Positions 6,088 to 13,761 of a stretch of DNA of 13,915 bases are shown here, in pieces. A program made the position numbers and the translations under genes. Source of the stretch: Bacteroidales bacterium (lineage in GTDB: Bacteria > Bacteroidota > Bacteroidia > Bacteroidales > Muribaculaceae); NCBI GenBank assembly GCA_900767075.1, contig CAAFXX010000366.1:1-13915 (forward strand), in the 5' to 3' direction. Numbering within the stretch: the stretch's first letter is position 1; each line of letters starts with the position of its first letter. The notes under the pieces were generated by a model. It had not been told where the DNA came from, did no database searches, and saw only the letters and a program-made list of their open reading frames with translations.

Positions 6088-6708
6088 TCAGAACAGCCAC
6101 GCAGCCGTAATAGTCCAATAATTGTTCTTAACCTTTATGTTGGCAACCTGCATATCGGGTTTGATATTCTTGACAACATTGTTGATACCGAATGTATAAC
6201 CGGCGCCTATCTGAAGATGACGGATAAGCTGCACGCCCAGGCCAAGGTTCCACCCCCACTGTGCCGTCTTGGCGCTCCATATGCTGTTATCTCCCTTGTC
6301 GAGCTTGAGGGCAAGTGTCGGACCTGTGAATATATAAGGTGCGATTATAGATTCAACCGCAGGCAGCGACAGTTTATAGCGCACGTTGAGAGGAATCTCA
6401 AGGAAGTTCTTGCCGAGGCTCTGGCTGTTTGACGGGACATAGTCGCCGTTCCATTCGTCGTTCTCGCTGTTCATACGGGTGTACATGAGTGAAAGGTCAA
6501 AGCCGACGCCGATGATGGGCACTACAAATTCCGATGTCGCGCCGACTGTGAAGCCGCAGCGGTTGTCGGCGTCGAATGTCCTCTCGTTGAAATGGAGTTT
6601 ATTCACATTAAGTCCGGCCTTGACGCCGAAACGGAACAGTGCGTTTGCCGGAAGGCATCCGAATACCAGCACCAATGCAAGGATAATCAGGTGTTTCGCT
6701 CTTTTCAT
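6088..6708 (-). CDS. outer-membrane beta-barrel protein, PorT-like, copy 1
   Basis: This 206-residue protein starts at ATG 6708 with signal peptide MKRAKHLIILALVLVFG and likely cleavage after PANA, about residue 24. A GTG at 6735 is also in frame but lies inside the predicted promoter box, so it is rejected as the start. The mature strands FRFGVKAGLNVNKL, GVGFDLSLMYTRM, LEIPLNVRYKL, IIAPYIFTGPTLALKL, LQIGAGYTFGI and YWTITAAWLF parallel those of the neighbouring gene, so the two are tandem paralogs. The C-terminal aromatic end fits BAM-dependent insertion in the outer membrane. No ligand or role can be named. It is the first gene of a two-gene unit driven from the divergent promoter region shared with priA. 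Confidence 0.85.
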   Translation of the reverse strand: MKRAKHLIILALVLVFGCLPANALFRFGVKAGLNVNKLHFNERTFDADNRCGFTVGATSEFVVPIIGVGFDLSLMYTRMNSENDEWNGDYVPSNSQSLGKNFLEIPLNVRYKLSLPAVESIIAPYIFTGPTLALKLDKGDNSIWSAKTAQWGWNLGLGVQLIRHLQIGAGYTFGINNVVKNIKPDMQVANIKVKNNYWTITAAWLF

Positions 6709-6734
6709 ATTTTTGTCGTTTATAATTATTTCCA

Positions 6735-6767
6735 CAAAATTAAGAAAATATTCTTAAAGTTGACTAA
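6735..6767 (-). promoter_or_regulatory. promoter of the barrel-protein pair
   Basis: On the minus strand, TAATTTTG at 6742-6735 matches the TAnnTTTG box exactly. A TTAG at 6767-6764, with a 21-base spacer, is a one-mismatch -33 element. The predicted start near 6729 leaves a leader of about 20 bases before ATG 6708. Confidence 0.55.
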
Positions 6768-6771
6768 CTTT
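6756..6771. repeat. inverted repeat AAAGTT-GACT-AACTTT overlapping the priA -7 box
   Basis: AAAGTT (6756-6761) and AACTTT (6766-6771) are exact inverse complements with a 4-base spacer. The right arm lies inside the priA -7 box and the repeat covers the -33-like element of the opposite promoter, so a bound protein could control both directions. No known factor is matched. Confidence 0.35.
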
Positions 6772-6772
6772 G
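6765..6772 (+). promoter_or_regulatory. -7 box of the priA-bio unit
   Basis: TAACTTTG matches the Bacteroidetes TAnnTTTG box exactly. It lies 19 bases before the priA ATG, giving a leader of only about 13 bases. No good -33 TTTG is present about 20 bases upstream, so the promoter may be weak or need an activator. Confidence 0.55.
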
Positions 6773-6791
6773 TAAAACTATTTGCAGATTC

Positions 6792-9257
6792 ATGACCTAC
6801 GTTGAAGTAATATTACCGCTTCCTCTGTCTTCAACCTTCACCTATTCGGTGCCTGAGGAGATGGAATCCGACCTGCAGACCGGCTCAAGGGTGCTGGTGC
6901 AGTTCGGACGCAAGAAATATTATACCGGGATCGTGGAATGCACACACTCCAACCCTCCGAAAGGATTTGAAGTAAAGCCGGTTATGGCTCTCCTTGACTC
7001 CGAACCCGCAGTCCGTTTCCCGCAGATAAAGTTCTGGCGCTGGATGGCGGAATATTACCTCTGCAGTGTGGGCGAGGTCTTCAAGGCTGCTGTGCCTACG
7101 GGTCTGAAACCGGAAAGCGAGACTTTCATTACTATCAATCCCGATTTCGACGCTCCAGAGGGGGTGCGTCTCTCGCTCTATGAGCAAATGGTGGTTGATT
7201 ATCTTGAGGAAAAGAAGCGCGTAAGGATTTCCGAACTGGAATCAGACCTCAAGATCAAACACGCGCCCCGTATTCTAAACAAACTGCTTGACCTCGATAT
7301 CGTGGAAATCGACGAGAAGGTGGTGGAGCGTTACCGTCCGAAGAATGAAGTCTACGTGGAACTGAATATAGCCCGCGACGACAATGACTCCTTCAATGAA
7401 TTTTTCGACAAGCTCAAGCGCTCGCGCCTCCAGGAGAAAACCTTGCTTACCCTCATCGAGATGACCGGATGGCTGAGAAGAGGGAGGGAACTCGCCGATG
7501 TCACCCGCGAAAGCCTCTTGAAACAGGCAGGAGTATCAAATGCCGTGGTGAAGGCGCTTGCAGAGAAGGGAATCGTCCGACTCGTGAAACGAAGCGTGAA
7601 CCGCTTCAACGGCAATGGGAACGGCAAGGTCGAGATATCACCGCTGAGCCCCGCACAAAGCACAGCCCTCTCGGAATTAAAGAATCAATTGAAGGACCGT
7701 CAGGTGACTTTGTTGCACGGCGTGACCGGCAGCGGCAAGACCGAGATTTATTCCCACCTCATCTCGGAGATGCTTGATGCCGGCAATCAGGTGCTTTTCC
7801 TCGTCCCTGAGATTTCACTCACCACACAGCTCACCGACCGTCTTCGCAAAATGTTCGGCGACCGCCTGCTCGTCTACCATTCGAAATTTTCCGATAACGA
7901 ACGCACCGACATCTGGAAACGCCTCTTGAAAAGCATTGAGCCGCTGCTGATTCTCGGCGTGCGTTCTTCTGTATTTCTACCGTTCGCCCGGCTGGGACTG
8001 GTGATTGTCGACGAGGAACATGAGGCGTCGTATAAGCAATATGATCCGGCTCCGCGATATAATGCCCGTGATGCCGCCATCATGCTCGCCACGATGCATG
8101 CGGCTAAAGTGGTGCTTGGCTCCGCAACTCCCTCGGTAGAGACTTTCTACAAGGCGAAAGGTGGCAAATACGGATTGGTCGATCTGTTCGAGAGGTTCGA
8201 AGGAGCCGTGCTTCCCGACGTTGAAATCGTCGATATGCGCGAACAGCGCAAGAAAAAGCTCAACAAGGGTATTCTCTCCGCGCCTTTGCGCAACGCCCTC
8301 GACAAGACCCTCCACGACGGCAAGCAGGCTATCGTTTTCCAGAACCGCCGCGGTTTCGCCCCGGTGGTGATCTGCCAGCAGTGCGGATGGACGCCCAAAT
8401 GCCGCAACTGCGATGTCTCTCTGGTATATCATAAGAACACGGAGCTTTTGCGTTGCCATTACTGCGGTTACGCCATACCGCTCCCCCGACTCTGCCCGGC
8501 ATGCGGACAGAATTCGGTGGAGACTTTCGGTTACGGCACTGAGCGCATCTCCGAGGAGCTACACAAGGAATTCGACAGTTTCCGCGTGGCTCGGATGGAT
8601 CTCGACACGACCCGCAACAAAGAGGCGTATCAGGAGATAATCGAGGAGTTCGCCGACCATCAGACGGATATCCTCGTCGGCACACAGATGGTGAGCAAGG
8701 GACTCGATTTCGCCAACGTCAATGTGGTCGGCGTGGTCAACGCCGACACGATACTGAATTTCCCCGATTTCAGAAGCAACGAGCGGGCGTTCAACATGCT
8801 CGAGCAGGTTGCCGGTCGCGCCGGGCGCCGCAAGGAGAAGGGCGAGGTATTCATTCAGACAACCCGTCCCGACGAGAAGGTGCTCGAGTTTGTAAAGGCT
8901 CACGATTATCAGGGCTTCTACAACACGGAGATCGAGGAACGCCGTCAGTATGCCTATCCTCCCTTCACGAAAGTAATCAATATATTTATCAAGAATAAAA
9001 ACGACATGGCGGCTTCCACCGCCGCGGTGGTCTTTACAAAACGTCTGCGCGATATATTCGGCGAGCGAGTGCTCGGTCCCGAGCGCCCTTTCGTGAGCCG
9101 CGTCGCGCTGTGGTATGTGCAGCAGATCATGCTCAAGATCGAGGCGGGAGCGTCGATGAAGAAAGTGAAGGCTCTCTTGCTTGACGCCTTTGCATCAGTG
9201 GCACATGACGCCAATATCCGCACAAGTCTTATTTATTACGATGTCGATCCTGTCTGA
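6792..9257 (+). CDS. priA: replication restart helicase PriA (primosomal protein N')
   Basis: PriA recognises stalled forks, unwinds with 3'-5' polarity and reloads the replisome. The 821 residues are in the long range for the family (E. coli 732). The N-terminal 3'-DNA-binding domain begins MTYVEVILPLPLSSTFTYSV and includes RVLVQFGRKKYYTGIV. The helicase core has Walker A GVTGSGKTE (310-318), DEEHEASYK (407-415), GSATPS and VGTQMVSKGLDF. The zinc-binding insert has all eight cysteines (528, 531, 537, 540, 555, 558, 568, 571). VAGRAGRR is helicase motif VI. ATG 6792 directly follows a Bacteroidetes -7 box, which supports this start. It is the first gene of an apparent operon with bioA, bioF and bioGC; there is no known functional link between fork restart and biotin, so this is probably shared transcription only. 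Confidence 0.98.
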   Translation: MTYVEVILPLPLSSTFTYSVPEEMESDLQTGSRVLVQFGRKKYYTGIVECTHSNPPKGFEVKPVMALLDSEPAVRFPQIKFWRWMAEYYLCSVGEVFKAAVPTGLKPESETFITINPDFDAPEGVRLSLYEQMVVDYLEEKKRVRISELESDLKIKHAPRILNKLLDLDIVEIDEKVVERYRPKNEVYVELNIARDDNDSFNEFFDKLKRSRLQEKTLLTLIEMTGWLRRGRELADVTRESLLKQAGVSNAVVKALAEKGIVRLVKRSVNRFNGNGNGKVEISPLSPAQSTALSELKNQLKDRQVTLLHGVTGSGKTEIYSHLISEMLDAGNQVLFLVPEISLTTQLTDRLRKMFGDRLLVYHSKFSDNERTDIWKRLLKSIEPLLILGVRSSVFLPFARLGLVIVDEEHEASYKQYDPAPRYNARDAAIMLATMHAAKVVLGSATPSVETFYKAKGGKYGLVDLFERFEGAVLPDVEIVDMREQRKKKLNKGILSAPLRNALDKTLHDGKQAIVFQNRRGFAPVVICQQCGWTPKCRNCDVSLVYHKNTELLRCHYCGYAIPLPRLCPACGQNSVETFGYGTERISEELHKEFDSFRVARMDLDTTRNKEAYQEIIEEFADHQTDILVGTQMVSKGLDFANVNVVGVVNADTILNFPDFRSNERAFNMLEQVAGRAGRRKEKGEVFIQTTRPDEKVLEFVKAHDYQGFYNTEIEERRQYAYPPFTKVINIFIKNKNDMAASTAAVVFTKRLRDIFGERVLGPERPFVSRVALWYVQQIMLKIEAGASMKKVKALLLDAFASVAHDANIRTSLIYYDVDPV

Positions 9258-9291
9258 GAACCAGGATATAATACCAAAAACACTATTGAAA

Positions 9292-10569
9292 ATGAACAGC
9301 AATAACGATTTATTCGACAGAGAACATCTTTGGCATCCCTATACATCCACGCGTAATCCTCTCCCTACATATAAAGTCGCCCGTTGTCAGGGCGCCGAGA
9401 TAGAACTCGCCGACGGCACGCGTCTGGTCGACGGCATGTCGTCATGGTGGTGCATGATCCACGGCTACAACAATCCGGTCATCAACGAGGCTATGAAACG
9501 CCAGATCGACCGCATGAGCCATGTGATGTTCGGTGGTCTCACCCATGAGCCGGCGATAGAACTCGGCAAGCTTCTGCTGAGCATCCTGCCCAAATCGATG
9601 AATCATATCTTCTATGCCGATTCCGGCTCTGTGGCTACGGAAGTGGCGATGAAGATGGCTGTACAGGCAATCGACGATCCTAAAAGGACCAATTTTGCGA
9701 CCATCCTCCGCGGCTATCACGGCGACACATGGAACGCGATGTCGGTCTGCGACCCCGTCACCGGAATGCACGGTGCTTTCGGCTCGGCACTCCCCGTAAG
9801 GCATTTCGCGCCGGCTCCGACATGCGGTTTCCATGATAAATGGAATCCGGATGATTTCAAGCCGATGCACGAGCTTCTTCACCGCGAGGCAGACAATCTT
9901 GCAGCGGTTATCCTTGAGCCGATCGTGCAGGGCGCCGGAGGCATGCGTTTCTATCATCCGCAGTATCTTCGTGAACTGAGACGCGAGTGCGATGAACTCG
10001 GAATCATCCTGATTTTCGACGAGATTGCTACCGGTTTCGGACGCACAGGCAAGCTTTTCGCATGGGAACATGCCGGAGTAGAGCCTGACATCATGCTGAT
10101 CGGCAAGGCTCTGACCGGAGGTTATATGACATTCTCGGCTGTAGCCGCTTCCGGCCGCATAGCCGATCTGGTTTCCGATTCACAGAGCGGAGTCATGATG
10201 CACGGTCCCACATTCATGGGCAATCCCCTCGCCTGCGCCACGGCGATCGCCTCCACGCGTCTGCTTCTCGATTCCCCCTGGCAGAAGCGAATACAAGAGA
10301 TTGAAGGCATCATGAAAGAGGAATTAGGGAAAGCCGCCGGCTGGAAAAGCGTCAGGGAAGTGCGCGTTTTAGGAGGTATCGGCGTCATCGAGATGAAGGA
10401 GGACGTCGATCTTGCCCGCTTCCAGCAGCTTTGCATCCGCGAGGGGGTGTGGATCCGTCCGTTCGGCAAGAATGCATATATAATGCCGCCGTATCTTGCC
10501 GTGAGCGACGAGCAGGTGAAGCACCTGAGCCGTTCGATGCTTAAGATTCTTGCAGAAATGTATGAATGA
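9292..10569 (+). CDS. bioA: adenosylmethionine-8-amino-7-oxononanoate aminotransferase
   Basis: BioA converts KAPA to DAPA with S-adenosylmethionine as the unusual amino donor and PLP as cofactor. Starting at ATG 9292 gives 425 residues, matching the family (E. coli 429), and begins MNSNNDLFDREHLWHPYTS. An upstream in-frame ATG at 9181 would extend the gene into priA and adds unrelated residues, so it is rejected. Signatures are GMSSWWCMIHGYNNP (substrate tryptophans), VMFGGLTHEPAIEL, ADSGSVATEVAMKMA, RGYHGDTWNAMSVCDP, LIFDEIATGFGRTGKLFAWEHA, the PLP lysine in GKALTGGYMT (Lys272) and MHGPTFMGNPLACA. It follows priA by 34 bases and precedes bioF by about 20. Confidence 0.97.
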   Translation: MNSNNDLFDREHLWHPYTSTRNPLPTYKVARCQGAEIELADGTRLVDGMSSWWCMIHGYNNPVINEAMKRQIDRMSHVMFGGLTHEPAIELGKLLLSILPKSMNHIFYADSGSVATEVAMKMAVQAIDDPKRTNFATILRGYHGDTWNAMSVCDPVTGMHGAFGSALPVRHFAPAPTCGFHDKWNPDDFKPMHELLHREADNLAAVILEPIVQGAGGMRFYHPQYLRELRRECDELGIILIFDEIATGFGRTGKLFAWEHAGVEPDIMLIGKALTGGYMTFSAVAASGRIADLVSDSQSGVMMHGPTFMGNPLACATAIASTRLLLDSPWQKRIQEIEGIMKEELGKAAGWKSVREVRVLGGIGVIEMKEDVDLARFQQLCIREGVWIRPFGKNAYIMPPYLAVSDEQVKHLSRSMLKILAEMYE

Positions 10570-10589
10570 CCTCAACCTGAGCTTTTGTG

Positions 10590-11741
10590 ATGAACAATAA
10601 CGTATATAAGGAGATTCTCGACAGATACAGCGAGGAATCGCGTCTGCGTGCCATTCCTCCTGTCAGGGACGTTTCAGGCTATATTGACCTTACCGGTAAC
10701 GATTATCTCGGACTCGGAAGCCGTAGCAAGGAGTTTTTACCGGAATTTCTCGAGAGAAGCGAGCTGCTTTTCACCTCGTCGGCGTCCAGGCTGCTTGCCA
10801 CGCGCCAGAAAAGTTATGCCGGGCTCGAAGAAATGCTCTCCGACCTTTACGGAAAGGATGTGCTCCTCTTCAATTCCGGCTACCATGCCAACACGGGCTG
10901 TCTGTCGGCTTTGGCTGTCCCCGGCACGGTGTTCCTTGCAGATAAACTCGTCCATGCTTCGGCGATCGACGGACTGATTCTCGGCAAATCCGAGTTTTAC
11001 CGCTGGAGGCATAATGATGTGGCGTCGCTCGTCAAGCTCCTTGAAAAGCATCATGCCGACGCCGAAAGAATAATTGTCGTGGTGGAGTCGATCTACAGCA
11101 TGGATGGTGACGAGGCACCGCTCCGTGAACTCGTCGCGCTGAAAAAGAGGTTCCCGAAGGTGATTCTTTATGTCGACGAGGCGCACGGATTCGGTGTAAG
11201 GGGTAAACAGGGGCTGGGGCTTTCAGAAGAGCAGAATCTTCTTCCCGACATCGACATACTTATCGGAACATTCGGCAAAGCATGTGCCTCGCAGGGTGCT
11301 TTTGTCGCCACCTCTCCCCTCATGAGGAATTATCTGCTTAATTCAGCCCGCAGTTTCATTTTCTCGACGGCATTGCCGCCGGTATGTTGCGACTGGACGC
11401 GCCTCATGATCGAGAAGATCGTCACAATGGGTTATGAACGGGGTCGGCTCGCGGCTATCGCAAGAAGAGTTAACGACTTCATCGACAAACTGACCGGAAC
11501 AGCCTCCCCTTCCACGTCGCAGATCATTCCGTTGGTGACGGGTGATTCATCGAAGGCAATATCAATCTCCGCAAAGTTACGCGATGCCGGAATCCTGGCT
11601 TTGCCGATACGTCGTCCGACCGTGCCTCCCGGCACCGAAAGGATCCGTTTCTCTTTCAATTCTTCGATTACCGACGAGGAGCTTGACTATTTCGAAAAAC
11701 AGCTTGAATCAGTTTACCGAAATGAAACTGGAGTTTGTTGA
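10590..11741 (+). CDS. bioF: 8-amino-7-oxononanoate synthase
   Basis: BioF is a PLP-dependent alpha-oxoamine synthase that condenses pimeloyl-ACP (or pimeloyl-CoA) with L-alanine to KAPA. ATG 10590 gives 383 residues, the usual size; a GTG at 10587, one codon earlier, is also in frame. Visible features are YIDLTGNDYLGLGSR near the N-terminus, GKDVLLFNSGYHANTG, VVVESIYSMDGDEAPL, DEAHGFGVRGKQGLG (cofactor Asp and His) and the PLP lysine in GTFGKACASQGAFV (Lys230). The C-terminal PPGTERIRFSFNSS fits the family. Its last 20 bases overlap the start of the bioGC fusion in another frame, implying coupled translation. KAPA synthases and 2-amino-3-ketobutyrate CoA ligases are related, but the biotin context decides for BioF. 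Confidence 0.95.
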   Translation: MNNNVYKEILDRYSEESRLRAIPPVRDVSGYIDLTGNDYLGLGSRSKEFLPEFLERSELLFTSSASRLLATRQKSYAGLEEMLSDLYGKDVLLFNSGYHANTGCLSALAVPGTVFLADKLVHASAIDGLILGKSEFYRWRHNDVASLVKLLEKHHADAERIIVVVESIYSMDGDEAPLRELVALKKRFPKVILYVDEAHGFGVRGKQGLGLSEEQNLLPDIDILIGTFGKACASQGAFVATSPLMRNYLLNSARSFIFSTALPPVCCDWTRLMIEKIVTMGYERGRLAAIARRVNDFIDKLTGTASPSTSQIIPLVTGDSSKAISISAKLRDAGILALPIRRPTVPPGTERIRFSFNSSITDEELDYFEKQLESVYRNETGVC

Positions 11742-13089
11742 AAATAATCCTGCCAACCGAAGGCTTATACTGGTTTTCTCGGGATGGAGCTGCGATGCGG
11801 CGCCTTTCCGTAATCTGCATCCTGATGGCTGGGACATCGCGGTGGCATACGATTATTCCTCGATGGACCTTGACCGATGCTTTCTCGATAGATATGAGAC
11901 GGTCAGGCTTTTCGCATGGTCGCTCGGTGTCGTAGCGGCATCCGTCGCCCTTGCCGGATGCAGCAATATCAGCGAGGCTGTGGCAATCAACGGTACGCTT
12001 TCGCCGGCTGATGACCGATACGGAATACCTTCAGCGATATATTTCGGCACCGCCGACAATCTCGATCTCCGTAACCTTGTCAAGTTCCGCAAGCGCATGG
12101 CTGGCAATTCTGAGAGTTACCGCAGGCATTTCGGCGAAGCTACCGTGACAGAGGAAGAAATCCTCTCACTCAAGGAGCAGCTTTATCGTCTTGCCGAGCT
12201 ATCGGAGAAGATTTCAGGTTCCGGAGATTTGCCCTGGAAGAGGGCGTATATTTCGGCAAACGACCGGATATTCCCGCCCTCTAATATGAAGCAGGCGTGG
12301 ACCGAAGCCGGAGTGGAGGTCGTGGAGATCGACGATGCACATATGCCTGATTTTAATGCGATTGTGCGCTATGAGATTCCCGATTGCCGTACAATCGGGG
12401 CTAAATTCGCGGCTGCGGCGGATTCATATGAGGAAACGGCGATTGTGCAGAGAGAGGCGGCTAACAGGCTTGTCGACTGCCTCGAAAGGCACACTCATGT
12501 CGCGCCTGATTCCGATATTATTGAATTCGGAGCCGGAAGCGGACTGCTTACGCGCCGGCTCGTGGAGGAATACCGGCCAAAGTCCGTTTCAATCGTCGAC
12601 ATCTTTGAGGTCGGACCCTTCAACCTCTGTCACGACGAGAGGTATTATCTGCGCGATGCCGAGATATGGGTGACCGAAGCGACGGGGAAGTATGACCTTG
12701 TGGCTTCGTCAAGCACGTTCCAATGGTTCGCCGATCTTTTCGCATTCCTGAAAAACTGCCGGTCGATATTGAAGGATAACGGCATAATGGCGTTTTCCAT
12801 ATATATAAAGGGGAACCTTGCCGAGTTGGATTCATTCCGACCCGTGCCGTTGAATTACCACACCTTCGGGGATATTTACAGAGGACTTTCAGACAATTAC
12901 GACATTATTTTCGCGGAAGAGAAAGAGTGCCGCATCGAGTTCGGAAACGTGCGCGAACTGCTGATGCACCTCAAGCATACCGGCGTGGCTGGTTCCGCCC
13001 CCTCCGGCAAGCTGCGCCTTTCCGACATGCAGTCGCTCCGCGCCCTCACCTATCGCTATGGCATTTTCATAGCCAAGCCGCGCAGCTAA
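11722..13089 (+). CDS. BioG-BioC fusion: pimeloyl-ACP methyl ester esterase plus malonyl-ACP O-methyltransferase
   Basis: Two biotin enzymes sit in one 455-residue chain. Residues 1 to about 212 match BioG (DUF452): FSGWSCDAAPF, YDYSSMDL, the nucleophile elbow AWSLG with Ser67, AINGT, then SANDRIFPP with Asp181 and DDAHMPDF with His207, a complete Ser-Asp-His triad. Residues from about 220 match BioC, a class I SAM methyltransferase, with the SAM loop EFGAGSG (268-274), ASSSTFQWFADL (around 329-338) and LKHTGVAG near the C-terminus. BioC caps malonyl-ACP as a methyl ester so that fatty-acid synthesis accepts it; BioG removes the methyl group at pimeloyl-ACP. The start is ATG 11722, giving MKLEFVENN. 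An open frame extends upstream to 11542 inside bioF, but those residues are bioF shadow. From memory such fusions occur in other Bacteroidetes, so this is not unique. Confidence 0.93.
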   Translation: MKLEFVENNPANRRLILVFSGWSCDAAPFRNLHPDGWDIAVAYDYSSMDLDRCFLDRYETVRLFAWSLGVVAASVALAGCSNISEAVAINGTLSPADDRYGIPSAIYFGTADNLDLRNLVKFRKRMAGNSESYRRHFGEATVTEEEILSLKEQLYRLAELSEKISGSGDLPWKRAYISANDRIFPPSNMKQAWTEAGVEVVEIDDAHMPDFNAIVRYEIPDCRTIGAKFAAAADSYEETAIVQREAANRLVDCLERHTHVAPDSDIIEFGAGSGLLTRRLVEEYRPKSVSIVDIFEVGPFNLCHDERYYLRDAEIWVTEATGKYDLVASSSTFQWFADLFAFLKNCRSILKDNGIMAFSIYIKGNLAELDSFRPVPLNYHTFGDIYRGLSDNYDIIFAEEKECRIEFGNVRELLMHLKHTGVAGSAPSGKLRLSDMQSLRALTYRYGIFIAKPRS

Positions 13090-13109
13090 AACCGCAGAGA
13101 CAGAGGAGT

Positions 13110-13148
13110 CCGGGCACCTAAATACAGATTAGTATTTATTCGCCCCGG
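13110..13148 (+). other. compound stem-loop after bioGC
   Basis: CCGGG (13110-13114) pairs with CCCGG (13144-13148). Inside, TAAATAC (13119-13125) pairs with GTATTTA (13132-13138) around a 6-base loop, with a 4/5-base internal loop between the stems. It begins 21 bases after the bioGC stop and has no T-run, so it is more likely a 3'-end stabilising or processing element than a terminator. Confidence 0.45.
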
Positions 13149-13199
13149 TTCTGCGCCGGTCGCCCAAGGATGAAAATATAAATCACTCGCAATGATCAA

Positions 13200-13234
13200 A
13201 AAAGCACCGCGGGCATTAGCCTTGCGGTGCTTTT
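13200..13234. terminator. bidirectional intrinsic terminator
   Basis: AAAAGCACCGC (13200-13210) and GCGGTGCTTTT (13224-13234) are exact inverse complements, and the loop carries an inner GGC/GCC pairing around ATTA. T-runs follow on both strands. It can stop the rightward priA-bio unit and the leftward gene whose stop is at 13240-13242. Confidence 0.9.
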
Positions 13235-13239
13235 GTATC

Positions 13240-13761
13240 TTATAATGAGAAATTGAATTCCAACGAGGGGATCAACTGCCATCCGCGCATCGGATCGGCA
13301 CTTACACAAAACCTCACGTTTCCATAACGGTTCGATTCGGGGTATAGATAGCGTTCACACCAGCGACCGCGCTGATAGTATTTCACCACATATGTATCGG
13401 GGCTGACCTGCCATACCCGAACGTCGCGTCCGCCTCTCGATGCACGCCTCACCATCTCCGGAAGTCTGCTATGGTAACGGTTGTGACGGTTATAATATTT
13501 TCTGCGTTCCTTATAGTATTTCTTTTGTGCTTTCCTATATTTCTTATAGGCTTTTTTCTGATGTTTGTAATAATCCTCGTAATCGTCGTCATCGTCATCG
13601 TCATAATGTCCATGGCGATATTTGCCGTGATGGTCACCGCCGGCATACTCCTTGTTCAGATAGCGGCTTCCGGGTGCTGGTAAAGACTGTGCATCTGCAT
13701 AAACGACAGGAGCAACTGAAAATATGGCGGAGATAATGAGGCTGTATATAATCCTTTTCAT
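13240..13761 (-). CDS. secreted Asp/His/Lys/Tyr-rich protein of unknown function
   Basis: I do not recognise a named family. The 173 residues start with a signal peptide (MKRIIYSLIISAIFSVAPVVYA, cleavage near residue 22 or 24), so the protein is periplasmic or outer-membrane associated. Residues 43-52 are His-rich (DHHGKYRHGH), 54-60 are seven consecutive Asp, and 64-97 are a highly basic Lys/Tyr/Arg stretch, probably helical. A compact-looking domain from about 100 to 173 has two cysteines (135 and 152) that could form a disulfide, and a beta-rich pattern ending in Leu. The acidic-His part suggests metal binding, but this is inference. The leader 13762-13915 has no strong promoter: TTCATTTG, and TTATTTTG at 13906-13899, are one-mismatch -7 boxes. 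Confidence 0.8.
   Translation of the reverse strand: MKRIIYSLIISAIFSVAPVVYADAQSLPAPGSRYLNKEYAGGDHHGKYRHGHYDDDDDDDYEDYYKHQKKAYKKYRKAQKKYYKERRKYYNRHNRYHSRLPEMVRRASRGGRDVRVWQVSPDTYVVKYYQRGRWCERYLYPESNRYGNVRFCVSADPMRGWQLIPSLEFNFSL

Noticed and set aside
9181..9291. Upstream extension of bioA to ATG 9181
   Set aside because: The extra 37 residues overlap priA and do not match BioA, while ATG 9292 gives the family length and the expected N-terminus.
9442..10071. Minus-strand open frame of 209 codons opposite bioA
   Set aside because: It is a shadow of bioA, whose motifs cover the same bases.
11542..11721. Upstream extension of the BioG-BioC frame into bioF
   Set aside because: The added 60 residues are an alternative frame of bioF; BioG homology begins at ATG 11722.
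13471..13683. Plus-strand open frame for a very hydrophobic 70-residue peptide that looks like a membrane protein
   Set aside because: It is the complement of the Asp-, Lys- and Tyr-rich codons of the secreted-protein gene; antisense of GAC, GAT, AAA and TAT reads as Val, Ile, Phe and similar. It is a compositional artefact.
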